In this document: one piece after another, positions 7,093 through 16,952 of the stretch
Layout of the letters: each line of letters starts with the position of its first letter
How positions within the stretch are numbered: position 1 is the stretch's first letter
DNA from: CAZMRW01 sp964568805
Lineage (GTDB): Bacteria; Pseudomonadota; Gammaproteobacteria; Methylococcales; Methylomonadaceae
NCBI GenBank assembly: GCA_964568805.1
Contig: CAZMRW010000057.1
Location: 1-28,822, forward strand
Reading direction: 5' to 3'
Length of the DNA: 28,822 bases
Notes under the pieces: model-generated
What the model was told of the DNA's origin: nothing
Databases searched by the model: none
What the model saw: the letters and a program-made list of their open reading frames with translations, nothing else
Made by a program: the position numbers and the translations under genes

Positions 7093-10000
7093 ATGATTGA
7101 TAAAGGCAAAATTTATTGTAAAACTGAAGGCAGCATGTTGGGGGATGCCCTGCGTGCACTGGCTTACCTGCAGCCTACAAAAGTTGAAGTCATCGTCGAG
7201 ATACTTCAAACTTTACGATTCAATGTGATGCCACGGCCAGAGCCGGTAGTAACTACTAAGCTATCCGACGATGATCTTCCGAAAGCTGAACCCGACATTG
7301 ATGAATCTCCTGGGATGACGGCTCCCCACTTGGTTAGCGATACTGATCGACTACCTTCAATCATTAATTCAGGCCTGGAGGAAATCAGTGATGCAGGGGC
7401 ACCGCCTCCGGAGTGGCTGGATAAGGCTCCGTTGATTCCTCTGCCGATCACGGTGCCTAATCCTTTCAAGCATTACAGTCACCCCTTGTTTGAACCAAAA
7501 TGGCAGCGTGCCATTATTACCCGTTTGGCATCTGTATCCCTGCCTTTAGGCCAATTAGACCTGGAACGCGTGGTGACCAGTATTGCATCCGGTCGACCGT
7601 TAATGCACGTGCCACGCAGGCAAGTACCGACCACGGCCAAAGGACTCCAGCTTTTGCTTGATGAGGGTGAGTCAATGGAACCATTCCGTTTTGATTTAAT
7701 GGAACTCACCCGCGCTTTCATGCGAATTGTCGGTTCTGCACGTGTTTCGATTCATGCTTTTCGCGGCCTACCCGATTGGGGCTGTTACTCAGGGTTAGAC
7801 TGGATGGAGTATGTTCCGCCGACTTCAGGCGTCCCTATTGTCGTCGTTAGCGATCTGGGGTTGGTACCGCATGGAGCTACTGCCATTCGTTCATCTTTAT
7901 CTGATTGGCATAATTTTTTCAGTCGTTTGAAAAAATCACGTACCCGCTGCATTGCGATAGTTCCTCGTGATGATCTTAATACACCCCTAAATCTTTCTCG
8001 CCAGGTTCAATTACTCCCTTGGAGCCGTCGCACATTGGCATCAAGGCTTGATCGCGTGCCGCCGATCATTAAAAATTCTTCGGAAGATAAAGATGTGACA
8101 AGTGAGCCTGGCGTGACAGCACTGAGCGAAGTCGCTCGTGTTAGCCGCCATGCGCTGGAGATCGCTTGCTTAGGGTCGCTCGCCGCACGCATAGAACCCC
8201 AGCTCCTGCGTGCATTGCGATTGAAGCTGTCGCCCGGTGCGCCAGTCACTGCCGAAGCCGAACTCTGGTTTAGCGGGTTAGTAGCAGAACGCGCGGCAAC
8301 CGGCATTATATTGGATTCCCGGTACCGTGAGACGTTACAACGACTTCTGCGGCGCGATCGTGAACGACTGGATAGCGCCTATGCCGTGATCGAGGAAATG
8401 CATCGTGATTCCGCACCCGCATTGCGGATTGAGGAAGAACTTTGTTACCGTTGGCTAGCCGGTGAAGTCGACAAAGCTCGTTCATTGTTACGCAGCCTGG
8501 TCGCGACGATTGTTGCACCTCAGCGCACAGGCGTATCAAAATGGGCATCACAGGCTTTGGTGCGCCTCCCAAGCGGACTGATGTCGCTTGAGGAAGCACA
8601 AATGCTGGCGCTCGGAACCGCCCTGCGCACGGGTGAAACGATAACTCTGGAAAAGGCCGGGGCAGGTGGGGGCAATGCTTGGCACTGGCTGCAGCCGCAA
8701 TCTCGAATGCTTGAGCTGGGTGTTAACCTTCGCCAAGGAATGATTGAATTCGGACCACGATCGATGAAAGCTTCTCATCGAATAACCGTTCCCGATAGCA
8801 ACCCTGTGTTGCTTGAGATTGTTACCGAAGGCCGCGTCGAGCGGATTCGGCTAAATCCCACTGTTCGTACCGTTGTGGATATTAAGGGAGTCTCGTTCGA
8901 AATCAGCATTATTGGAGGCGGGAGATGGCGGTTATTTGAGACAGGAAGCGCCAAGAGTTCTCAAAATTTTATAGCCCGAAATCGCGTTCCGCGTGTGCAA
9001 ATAGAATATGACGTCGAAGTGTATGGAGCCTTAAAAAAAATTCAGCTCCCTTTTGTTATGGGGGTGTTGGCCGATCTTTCCGGAAATCCCGCCGAACCGC
9101 TACCATCGGTAGATGAACGTCGTTTTATCGATGTTGATCTTGACCGTTTTGATAGCTTCATCCAGTCGATAAAACCACGAGTGAGCTTTCAGGTACCCAA
9201 TACCCTAGGGGATAATGAACAAAACATCAATGTGGCTATTTTATTTGAATCACTAGAGGATTTTTCCCCGGCTGGTGTGGCAAGAAAAGTCGATATACTG
9301 AATGATGTCCTCGGAGAGCGGCAACAACTAAGTAATCTGCTCATCTCCATGGATGGAAATAGTGGTGCAGAAGATCTGGTTATTAAAGTCATTAATGACC
9401 AAAGACTTGTTCAAAAGCTGATCAGTGAAGATATACACCCTTTTAGAGAACGACAAGGGTTTACTCTCGATGGCGAAGAACTTGCCGGTTTGTTATATAA
9501 AGAGTTCAAACCAAAGAACGAACATTCATTAAGTTTTATTGAGCAGGCACTGAGGACTTTAGCTAAATATGTCATAGCCCAATCCTTATCAAGCGACAAT
9601 GACCTGGTTAAATTAATCGAATCAATAGCGGCCGAAATCGACCGGAAGCTTTCCGATCAGATAAACGCGATTCTCCATCACGAGGATTTCCAAAAACTCG
9701 AAGGCGCCTGGCGTGGGCTGCATTATCTCATCAGCAACACCGAAACGGATGAGATGCTAAAGATCCGTGTATTGAACATATCCAAAAAGGATCTCGGCAG
9801 GACACTCAAGAAATACAAAGGCGTTGAGTGGGATCAAAGTCCGATTTTCAAGAAAATTTATGAGGAAGAATATGGACAATTTGGAGGAGAGCCGTTCGGC
9901 TGTTTAATCGGAGATTACTACTTCGATCATGGTCCGGGTGACATAGAACTGCTAGGCGAAATGTCAAGGATAGCGGTGGCAGCTCATGCGCCGTTCATTA

Positions 10001-10914
10001 CGGGTGCAGCTCCAATGCTGCTAAACCTGAGCGCGTGGGAGGAACTGGCTAATCCTCGCGATCTGACTAAATTCATTCTAACTCCTGATTATGCTGCCTG
10101 GCGCTCATTAAGAGAATCGGAAGATTCTTTATATATCGGATTAACGATGCCACGCTTTTTATCGCGATTGCCTTATGGGGAAAAAACCTATCCGGTCGAA
10201 GAATTCGACTTTGAGGAAGATTTAGAATATTCAGGCCTGGACAGCTACACGTGGTCTAATTCGGCCTATGCGATGGGAGCCAATATTAACCGTGCATTCA
10301 AATTGTATGGCTGGTGTTCGCGCATCCGTGGTGTTGAAAGCGGCGGGGCGGTTGAAGGTTTACCAGTGCATACTTTTCCTGCCGATGACGGCGGAATAGA
10401 TATGAAATGCCCGACCGAAATCGCGATTAGCGACCGGCGCGAGGCAGAACTTGCCAGAATTGGCCTGATGCCGTTGTTGCATAAAAAAAATACAGATTTT
10501 GCCGCGTTTATCGGGGCTCAGTCGCTGCACAAGCCGTTAGAATATGACGATCCCGATGCCACGGCCAATGCCAATCTTGCCGCACGCTTGCCTTATTTGT
10601 TTGCCGCCTGCCGTTTTGCCCATTACTTGAAATGTATCGTCAGGGATAAGATCGGTTCATTTAGAGAACGTGACGATATGGAAAAATGGCTGAATCAATG
10701 GATCAGTAACTACGTCCACGAGAATCCGGAAGCTGCATCTGAAGAAGTAAAAGCAAAAAAACCCTTGGCAGCGGCGGAAATTGTGTTGGAAGAAGTGAGT
10801 GGAAATCCCGGGTATTACTCGGCAAAATTCTTTTTAAAGCCGGCTTACCAACTTGAAGGACTGACCGTGTCATTGCGTTTGGTTTCCAGGCTTCCATCAT
10901 CAATGACGAGGTAA
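7093..10914 (+). CDS. vWA-like conflict-system protein fused to type VI sheath subunits TssB and TssC
   Basis: One uninterrupted 1273-residue frame has three parts. Residues 1-619 resemble the SAV_2336-type vWA component of MoxR-linked conflict operons: LLLDEGESMEPF (187-198) stands where a MIDAS motif would be, then IVVVSDLG, and a helical part with ACLGSLAARIEPQLLRALRL and AELWFSGLV. In relatives this often precedes a formylglycine-generating-enzyme domain. Here residues 620-788 are instead a complete TssB (PRVQIEYDVEVYG, LPFVMGVLADLSG, FQVPNTL, FSPAGVARKV), and 789-1273 a near-complete TssC (HHEDFQKLEGAWRG 862-875, FGGEPFGCLIGDYYFDH, GLTMPRFLSRLPYG, RGVESGGAVEGLPVHTFP, SRLPSS). No in-frame ATG is near either junction, so separate translation is unlikely. 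The true start may be ATG 7135, which has GAAGG upstream; ATG 7093 has no ribosome site. The gene is third in the operon and no other type VI gene is nearby. Confidence 0.9.
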   Translation: MIDKGKIYCKTEGSMLGDALRALAYLQPTKVEVIVEILQTLRFNVMPRPEPVVTTKLSDDDLPKAEPDIDESPGMTAPHLVSDTDRLPSIINSGLEEISDAGAPPPEWLDKAPLIPLPITVPNPFKHYSHPLFEPKWQRAIITRLASVSLPLGQLDLERVVTSIASGRPLMHVPRRQVPTTAKGLQLLLDEGESMEPFRFDLMELTRAFMRIVGSARVSIHAFRGLPDWGCYSGLDWMEYVPPTSGVPIVVVSDLGLVPHGATAIRSSLSDWHNFFSRLKKSRTRCIAIVPRDDLNTPLNLSRQVQLLPWSRRTLASRLDRVPPIIKNSSEDKDVTSEPGVTALSEVARVSRHALEIACLGSLAARIEPQLLRALRLKLSPGAPVTAEAELWFSGLVAERAATGIILDSRYRETLQRLLRRDRERLDSAYAVIEEMHRDSAPALRIEEELCYRWLAGEVDKARSLLRSLVATIVAPQRTGVSKWASQALVRLPSGLMSLEEAQMLALGTALRTGETITLEKAGAGGGNAWHWLQPQSRMLELGVNLRQGMIEFGPRSMKASHRITVPDSNPVLLEIVTEGRVERIRLNPTVRTVVDIKGVSFEISIIGGGRWRLFETGSAKSSQNFIARNRVPRVQIEYDVEVYGALKKIQLPFVMGVLADLSGNPAEPLPSVDERRFIDVDLDRFDSFIQSIKPRVSFQVPNTLGDNEQNINVAILFESLEDFSPAGVARKVDILNDVLGERQQLSNLLISMDGNSGAEDLVIKVINDQRLVQKLISEDIHPFRERQGFTLDGEELAGLLYKEFKPKNEHSLSFIEQALRTLAKYVIAQSLSSDNDLVKLIESIAAEIDRKLSDQINAILHHEDFQKLEGAWRGLHYLISNTETDEMLKIRVLNISKKDLGRTLKKYKGVEWDQSPIFKKIYEEEYGQFGGEPFGCLIGDYYFDHGPGDIELLGEMSRIAVAAHAPFITGAAPMLLNLSAWEELANPRDLTKFILTPDYAAWRSLRESEDSLYIGLTMPRFLSRLPYGEKTYPVEEFDFEEDLEYSGLDSYTWSNSAYAMGANINRAFKLYGWCSRIRGVESGGAVEGLPVHTFPADDGGIDMKCPTEIAISDRREAELARIGLMPLLHKKNTDFAAFIGAQSLHKPLEYDDPDATANANLAARLPYLFAACRFAHYLKCIVRDKIGSFRERDDMEKWLNQWISNYVHENPEAASEEVKAKKPLAAAEIVLEEVSGNPGYYSAKFFLKPAYQLEGLTVSLRLVSRLPSSMTR

Positions 10915-10959
10915 TATGGGTTTAGCCGCTTCGGGACTAAGCTTCCGGTAAATATCCCA

Positions 10960-10982
10960 GGCAACGCAATATCCGCGTTGCC
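10960..10982. repeat. Perfect 8-base inverted repeat after the TssBC fusion gene
   Basis: GGCAACGC (10960-10967) and GCGTTGCC (10975-10982) are exact complements with a seven-base loop. This G/C-rich hairpin lies 46 bases after the operon's stop codon. It lacks a T tract, so it is more likely an mRNA 3'-end stabiliser or a factor-dependent terminator than a classical intrinsic terminator. Confidence 0.45.
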
Positions 10983-10994
10983 AAGCGGTTCATG

Positions 10995-11000
10995 TATAAT
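10995..11000 (+). promoter_or_regulatory. Possible -10 element for the flippase gene
   Basis: A perfect TATAAT lies 60 bases before the flippase start codon. No acceptable -35 box is found 16-18 bases upstream, where the hairpin at 10960-10982 sits, so this is only a suggestion. Confidence 0.25.
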
Positions 11001-11059
11001 TTCGCCTTTGCTCCGGACCTTGTTCGGTTAAATCCACGTATTAGGCTTGCATCATACCC

Positions 11060-12541
11060 ATGGGTATTCTCGGAAAACTTGCATCTCAAACTGCGATCTA
11101 CGGCATCAGCAGTATCTTCGGACGGTTCCTCAATTATCTGCTGGTGCCGCTATACACCTATTCATTCAGCGCGGCAGAATACGGTGTCGTGTCGGAATTT
11201 TATGCCTATGCCGGATTTTTTTCCGTGCTGCTGTTATTTGGATTTGAGACCGGCTATTTTCGATTCCGTAACAAGGACAATCCGAAACGGGATCTGGCGT
11301 ATTCAACGGCATTATTGTTTATTTTGCTGGTCAATTTATACTTTTTTTTGTTTATTCTGCTGATTAATCCGAAGCTGTCTGCAGCCTTGAATTATGGCAA
11401 TCATCCCGAGTATGTCATCTGGTTTGCCATTATCCTGGGTCTGGATGCCGTCGCGTCAATTCCGTTTGCCAGATTGCGGGCAGAAAACAAGGCACTGCGT
11501 TTTGCGGCCGTCAAAGTGATAGAAATTCTGGTGACCGTATTGTTGAGCCTGTTTTTTATTCTGTATTGTCCGAAAATTTATAAAGAGAATCCCGCTTCAT
11601 GGATTAGTCTGGTTTACCAGCCGTCAATCGGTTTGGGCTACATTTTTATCGCCAATCTGATTGCCAGTGCGGCTAAATTCCTGATGCTGCTGCCCCAGCT
11701 AAAGGGGCTTGCCTGGGGTTTTGACAGTGACCTTTTTATGCGCATGGTTAAGTATTCACTGCCGATGGTCGTGATCGGTTTTGCCGGCATCATCAATGAA
11801 ATGCTTGATCGCGCCCTGTTAAAATATTTATTGCCCTACGATCATCAGACCAATTTGAAAATGCTGGGTATTTATAGCGCCTGTTATAAACTCTCTATTT
11901 TGATGTCGCTGTTCATTCAGGCCTTCCGCTATGCCGCCGAGCCTTTTTTCTTTGCTTATGCCGAGAACAGCGATGCCCGCAAAATATACGCCGATGTTCT
12001 CAAGTTTTTTGTCATTTTCTGCATGTTTATTTTTCTATTGGTGACTTTGTATATCGATTTTTTCAAATATTTTATCGGCGATGAGTTTCGTTCGGGTCTT
12101 GATGTGGTGCCGATACTGCTTTTGGCCAATCTTTTTCTGGGAGTCTATGTCAACCTGTCGATCTGGTACAAGCTGACCGATCGTACACTCATGGGGTCCA
12201 TGGTTTCCCTGGCGGGGGCTTTGCTGACCATTCAGCTTAATCTGTACTGGATACCATTGTACGGTTATCGGGGATCGGCATGGGCGACGCTGGTTTGTTA
12301 CGCCGGTATGGCTTTGGTGTCTTATCTATTGGGACGGAAATATTATCCTGTTGCTTATGATACTAAACGTATCACAGGTTATATTGGCCTGGGTGTAGTG
12401 TTATATCTGGCCAGGGAACGCTGGCTGATGACGCCGGACTGGAAACCCTGGTTAACTGCCAGTGCGATGATGTCGGTTTATTTGCTGACCGTTTTACTGT
12501 TTGAAAGACGCCAGTTGATTTCAAAAACAGGGCGGTTCTGA
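11060..12541 (+). CDS. Wzx-like polysaccharide/oligosaccharide flippase
   Basis: The 493-residue protein is almost entirely hydrophobic, with about 12-14 predicted membrane helices and short charged loops. It begins SQTAIYGISSIFGRFLNYLLVPLYT and continues AEYGVVSEFYAYAGF, the usual opening of the MOP/MATE-superfamily polysaccharide transporters that flip lipid-linked sugar units across the inner membrane. GYRGSAWATLVCYAGMALVSY near residue 410 is the matching late helix. No glycosyltransferase or polymerase gene lies beside it, so its polymer cannot be told. The start codon follows a poor ribosome site. A 19-codon frame (MPIWRDWNQD...) overlaps its stop as TGATG (12539-12543) and may be a remnant of a lost downstream gene. 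Membership of the flippase superfamily is solid; the exact substrate is unknown. Confidence 0.85.
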   Translation: MGILGKLASQTAIYGISSIFGRFLNYLLVPLYTYSFSAAEYGVVSEFYAYAGFFSVLLLFGFETGYFRFRNKDNPKRDLAYSTALLFILLVNLYFFLFILLINPKLSAALNYGNHPEYVIWFAIILGLDAVASIPFARLRAENKALRFAAVKVIEILVTVLLSLFFILYCPKIYKENPASWISLVYQPSIGLGYIFIANLIASAAKFLMLLPQLKGLAWGFDSDLFMRMVKYSLPMVVIGFAGIINEMLDRALLKYLLPYDHQTNLKMLGIYSACYKLSILMSLFIQAFRYAAEPFFFAYAENSDARKIYADVLKFFVIFCMFIFLLVTLYIDFFKYFIGDEFRSGLDVVPILLLANLFLGVYVNLSIWYKLTDRTLMGSMVSLAGALLTIQLNLYWIPLYGYRGSAWATLVCYAGMALVSYLLGRKYYPVAYDTKRITGYIGLGVVLYLARERWLMTPDWKPWLTASAMMSVYLLTVLLFERRQLISKTGRF

Positions 12542-12800
12542 TGCCGATCTGGCGCGACTGGAACCAGGATGTGACCCGGCAGAAGGCCATAAATCATTGA
12601 CAGGTTTGGCATGGAAAAATCAAGGCTTATTCAGTACCTGTTAAGCATCTGATGCTATAGTTAGGGAAAATTTTTATTATTACCATTTACTGAACTACCT
12701 ATTTTTTCCAGATGTGCTTGTAATATTGAACTTTAATTCTACATTTATGTGATTATGTCGGCTTCGTTAGAAGTCATAAAATAACCAAGGTTTTGTAATT

Positions 12801-13894
<1,094 letters not shown>

Positions 13895-14274
13895 ACCTGC
13901 CGGATCATCTGATTGTTGTGATTTATGACGTCTTACCCTGTTTCCTTGATTGGAGTCAGGGTATGACAGAAGCATCCTACTCCCCAAATTTAATCCGGTC
14001 TCTGAATCCGGTGATCGGAGTATTATCTCAGCCTCCAACTCCGACACGGATTCAATTAGTGCATCTGCACAGCCGTTAGCTCAAGGCCTCTTATGTTAGA
14101 ATAAATTCCTTGCGTTTTCAGAAACGGTCGTTTTTTCTTTATTGTTTGGCAGACGAAATCGGGCCAAATGATGTGTCCGCTAAAGCATTGCCATTTCTCC
14201 CCCGCGAATATTTTCTTATTTTGATTCCTCAATGCATGAGAAAATAAAGCCCGAATCATCAAACACAATGACGG
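13895..14274. other. Intergenic region between the OmpA-like and ABC-exporter genes
   Basis: There is no convincing gene. A 7-base inverted repeat (TACCCTG at 13934-13940, CAGGGTA at 13957-13963, 16-base spacer) lies just after the lipoprotein gene but has no T tract. The rest shows nothing I can assign. Confidence 0.35.
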
Positions 14275-16074
14275 ATGCCTAGCTCGAAATCTATCCAACC
14301 TGACTCCACACGGCGCATTGCTTCTCTTAAGGATTTGTGGCCTTTTATGCGCCCTTATCGGAGAAGAATGGCTTTGGCTTTTGTGTTGTTGTGCCTGGGT
14401 TCCGCTACCATCCTGTTGGTTCCGTTGGCGTTCCGCGACCTGATCGATTATGGTTTTGGGCAGCGGCAACACGTCAGTGGTGGGCTTTGGGGCTCGCTGA
14501 GTATCAACGGACACTTCGCAGCACTGTTCGGATTGGCGAGCCTGTGGGCGGTGACAATTGCACTGCGATATTACAACGTAAGCTGGATTGGCGAGCGGGT
14601 GACGGCGGATTTTCGCAGTGCGGTTTATGCGCGGGTGCTGATACAATCCCCGCAATTTTTCGAAACCCTGCAAACCGGCGAAGTGCTGTCACGCCTGACA
14701 GGCGACACCACCCTGATCCAGACTGTAATCGGCAGCTCCATTTCGATGGGTTTACGAAGTTTGTTCCAGTGTGCTGGCGGCATGATCATGATGGCGGTGA
14801 CCAGTCTTTATCTGTTCTCATTGAACCTGGGTCTGATGGCTTTGCTGTTGCTGCCCATCCTTGTCATTGGCCGGCAAGTGAAAAAGCTTTCACGTGAATC
14901 GCAGGACAAAATAGCGGATGCTTCGGCACTGGCTGGCGAGATTCTCAACGCTATACCGACGGTGCAGGCCTATACCCAGGAACAGCGTGAAACCAAACGC
15001 TACGCCGACCGCGCGGAAGTCAGTTTCATGACTGCAATCCGGCGTAGCCGCGTGCGTGCGGTGCTGTCGGCGCTCATTATCATGGCGGTGATGGGCTCCA
15101 TTATTTTCGTGCTATGGATCGGTGCGAACCAGGTGAACGCCGGAAAGATGACGGGTGGACAACTGGCTTCTTTCGTACTGTATGCGACCCTGGTGGCGGG
15201 CGGAGTAGGCACTATGGCGGAAGTCTGGGGCGATGTCATGCGTGCGGCAGGCGCAACCGAGCGCTTGCTGGAACTGCTTCATGCCAAGCCCGCCATTGTC
15301 GAGGCCAACGAACTACAAACGCTTTGGCAACCCGGAAAAGCCGAGATTCAATTCGAGCATGTCAGCTTCCGTTACCCGTCACGAATGCAAATAGCTGCGC
15401 TCAATGACATCACGCTCGACATTGCCTCTGGCGAGAGCATCGCATTTGTCGGCCCTTCCGGTGCAGGCAAGACCACCCTGTTCCAACTATTATTGCGTTT
15501 TTACGATATAACGCAGGGCGCCATTCGTTTCAACGGGCAGGACATTCGCCAACTTTCTTTGCATGAATTACGTAACAAGATTGCCATCGTGCCGCAAGAT
15601 CCGGTGATCTTCTCAGCTAATGCCCTGGAGAATATCCGCTACGGCCGCCCCACTGCCAGCGATGAGGAAGTCATGGCCGCCGCCAGATCGGCGCAGGTGG
15701 AAGAATTCATAAACCGCCTGCCGGAAGGCTACCAGACATTCCTGGGAGAACGTGGGACCCGGTTGTCCGGCGGACAGCGCCAGCGCATTGCCATCGCCCG
15801 GGCGATTTTGAAAAATGCGCCGCTGTTGCTGCTCGACGAAGCCACCAGCGCACTGGATGCGGAATCCGAAGTCCTGGTGCAGGAAGGCTTGAACGCGGCC
15901 ATGCAGGGACGTACCACCCTCATCATTGCTCACCGGTTAGCCACTGTGAAGAAGGTCAGCCGTATCATCGTCCTGAACCAGGGGCGTATCGTCGAAATCG
16001 GTGCACCGGAAGATTTACGTAAACAGAGCGGCCTGTACGCCAAACTCGCAAGCTTGCAATTCGATGTTCAATAA
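14275..16074 (+). CDS. MsbA-like ABC exporter (fused membrane and ATPase domains)
   Basis: The 599-residue half-transporter has a six-helix exporter domain (about 20-330) followed by an ABC ATPase domain (about 357-595). Motifs are complete: Walker A GPSGAGKT (393-400), Q-loop Gln441 in VPQDPVIFS, signature LSGGQ (497-501), Walker B LLLLDEATSALD (517-528) and H-loop His553 in IIAHRLATV. This is the layout of MsbA/ABCB-type homodimeric exporters that move lipids, lipid A precursors or hydrophobic compounds outward from the inner membrane. Whether it is the essential MsbA or a paralogue cannot be decided, because the usual neighbour lpxK is absent. No clear Shine-Dalgarno precedes ATG 14275, and no other in-frame start is better. 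It appears to be monocistronic. Confidence 0.9.
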   Translation: MPSSKSIQPDSTRRIASLKDLWPFMRPYRRRMALAFVLLCLGSATILLVPLAFRDLIDYGFGQRQHVSGGLWGSLSINGHFAALFGLASLWAVTIALRYYNVSWIGERVTADFRSAVYARVLIQSPQFFETLQTGEVLSRLTGDTTLIQTVIGSSISMGLRSLFQCAGGMIMMAVTSLYLFSLNLGLMALLLLPILVIGRQVKKLSRESQDKIADASALAGEILNAIPTVQAYTQEQRETKRYADRAEVSFMTAIRRSRVRAVLSALIIMAVMGSIIFVLWIGANQVNAGKMTGGQLASFVLYATLVAGGVGTMAEVWGDVMRAAGATERLLELLHAKPAIVEANELQTLWQPGKAEIQFEHVSFRYPSRMQIAALNDITLDIASGESIAFVGPSGAGKTTLFQLLLRFYDITQGAIRFNGQDIRQLSLHELRNKIAIVPQDPVIFSANALENIRYGRPTASDEEVMAAARSAQVEEFINRLPEGYQTFLGERGTRLSGGQRQRIAIARAILKNAPLLLLDEATSALDAESEVLVQEGLNAAMQGRTTLIIAHRLATVKKVSRIIVLNQGRIVEIGAPEDLRKQSGLYAKLASLQFDVQ

Positions 16075-16095
16075 GGCAACGTTCGTTAATGGGAA

Positions 16096-16290
16096 ATGGT
16101 AGAAGTCAGAATGACCGATCTTTGGTCGGTGCACAACACTAGCATAGACAGTCAAGTGACCATGAACTTACAGTCTCAGACCGGCCAATTTCTGTCTTTG
16201 GCAGTCTATACTGAAATGACTGGTTTTGATCAGAAACAGCATATTCATAATGACTATACCCACTGGAAAAAAGACATAGAGGAGTATTAA
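16096..16290 (+). CDS. Small hypothetical protein, doubtful
   Basis: A 64-residue frame (MVEVRMTDLWS...KKDIEEY) ends just before the vapB remnant, and the ribosome site of that remnant lies inside its last codons. I do not recognise the sequence. It has no signal peptide, membrane segment or known motif, and its codon use is unremarkable. It may be a chance frame or part of the decayed region. Confidence 0.2.
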   Translation: MVEVRMTDLWSVHNTSIDSQVTMNLQSQTGQFLSLAVYTEMTGFDQKQHIHNDYTHWKKDIEEY

Positions 16291-16291
16291 A

Positions 16292-16475
16292 ATGCTATTC
16301 TCAGCAAGTTTGCATTATAAAACAGGTCATAGAAGATGCGCTGCGTGAATTTTTTTCACACCACGGCATAGATCGAGTTCCGGGTAAATTGGAAACTGTG
16401 TTCGGGGCGGGTCTAAAAATGGGGGTTAATCTGGATGACGGGCGCAGTTTGAACGACATTATGGATGGCCGTTGA
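16292..16475 (+). pseudogene. vapB: Remnant of a VapB-type antitoxin gene
   Basis: From 16326 the frame reads QVIEDALREFFSHHGID and later VFGAGLKMGVNLDDGRSLNDIMDGR, the typical C-terminal half of a ribbon-helix-helix VapB antitoxin. The expected N-terminal DNA-binding strand is missing. ATG 16292 has a good ribosome site (GAGGAG at 16279-16284) but its frame stops after 18 codons and is shifted relative to the preserved half. The picture is an internal deletion with frameshift. The stop overlaps the vapC start as TGATG, the coupling expected of an intact TA pair. Confidence 0.7.
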
Positions 16476-16710
16476 TGTTTTTAATGGATGTCAATGTCTT
16501 GGTTGACGCGCATAGAGAAGATATTAATCGTTTTATAAGTAATTGCATGCCGCGGAGTTTAAAAACATGTTTTTTAACTCCAATGCTGGAATCGGGAAAG
16601 TGCAGAAACTTATGGGACGATTAATAGCAATGCCGCTTATGGTTATTCGGAATTAGTGTTAAGCGGATCGATGTTGGTTTGTTGTTTCAGGGTATTGCAC
16701 CGGAAATTAA
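16475..16710 (+). pseudogene. vapC: Frameshifted and truncated VapC-type PIN-domain toxin gene
   Basis: MFLMDVNVLVDAHREDINRF is the opening of a VapC PIN ribonuclease, with the first catalytic aspartate in MDVN. The frame ends at TAA 16622-16624 after 49 codons, whereas such toxins run to about 130-140. Just after it, in the +1 frame (from about 16626), AYGYSELVLSGSML matches the family's usual middle segment (YG.SELVLSGF), showing a frameshift. The remaining C-terminal half with the other acidic residues is absent. The toxin must be inactive. Confidence 0.75.
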
Positions 16711-16932
16711 TCCGACGCAAAACTCAGACTGAATCCGCCCGCGATAATCCTTATCCTGCCGAATATGCTTCATCTGATCCAATACAGCTAGAGCCGCTAT
16801 GCCTGCTTCTTTGTCAATACGAATAACGCTTGAATTCGGATTGGTTGACTGATCACGCCGACAAGACCGGCTGCCGTTACACGTCTGTGTGATGATCGGA
16901 TCATTCACACCGCTGATCTTTACTGCAGCCAC
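16687..16932 (-). CDS. Unrecognised small reverse-strand frame, doubtful
   Basis: An 81-residue frame with a GTG start (MAAVKISGVNDPIITQTCNG..., ending SEFCVGLISGAIP). A GGGAG lies 11 bases upstream of the start on its strand. I do not recognise it; it overlaps the tail of the vapC remnant and sits just before thpR's end. It could be a fragment of a degraded gene. Confidence 0.25.
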   Translation of the reverse strand: MAAVKISGVNDPIITQTCNGSRSCRRDQSTNPNSSVIRIDKEAGIAALAVLDQMKHIRQDKDYRGRIQSEFCVGLISGAIP

Positions 16933-16952
16933 GTCTTAACACGCTCCCGCAA

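Noticed and set aside
7093..10914. A conventional type VI secretion cluster
   Set aside because: Only TssB and TssC sequences occur, both inside one fused protein; the next genes on each side are a MoxR ATPase and a sugar flippase.
10960..10982. Intrinsic terminator of the TssBC operon
   Set aside because: The hairpin is perfect but no T tract follows, so it is listed only as an inverted repeat.
12726..12756. Sigma-70 promoter (TTGAAC and GATTAT) before the OmpA-like gene
   Set aside because: The spacer is 19 bases and the -10 matches only four of six positions.
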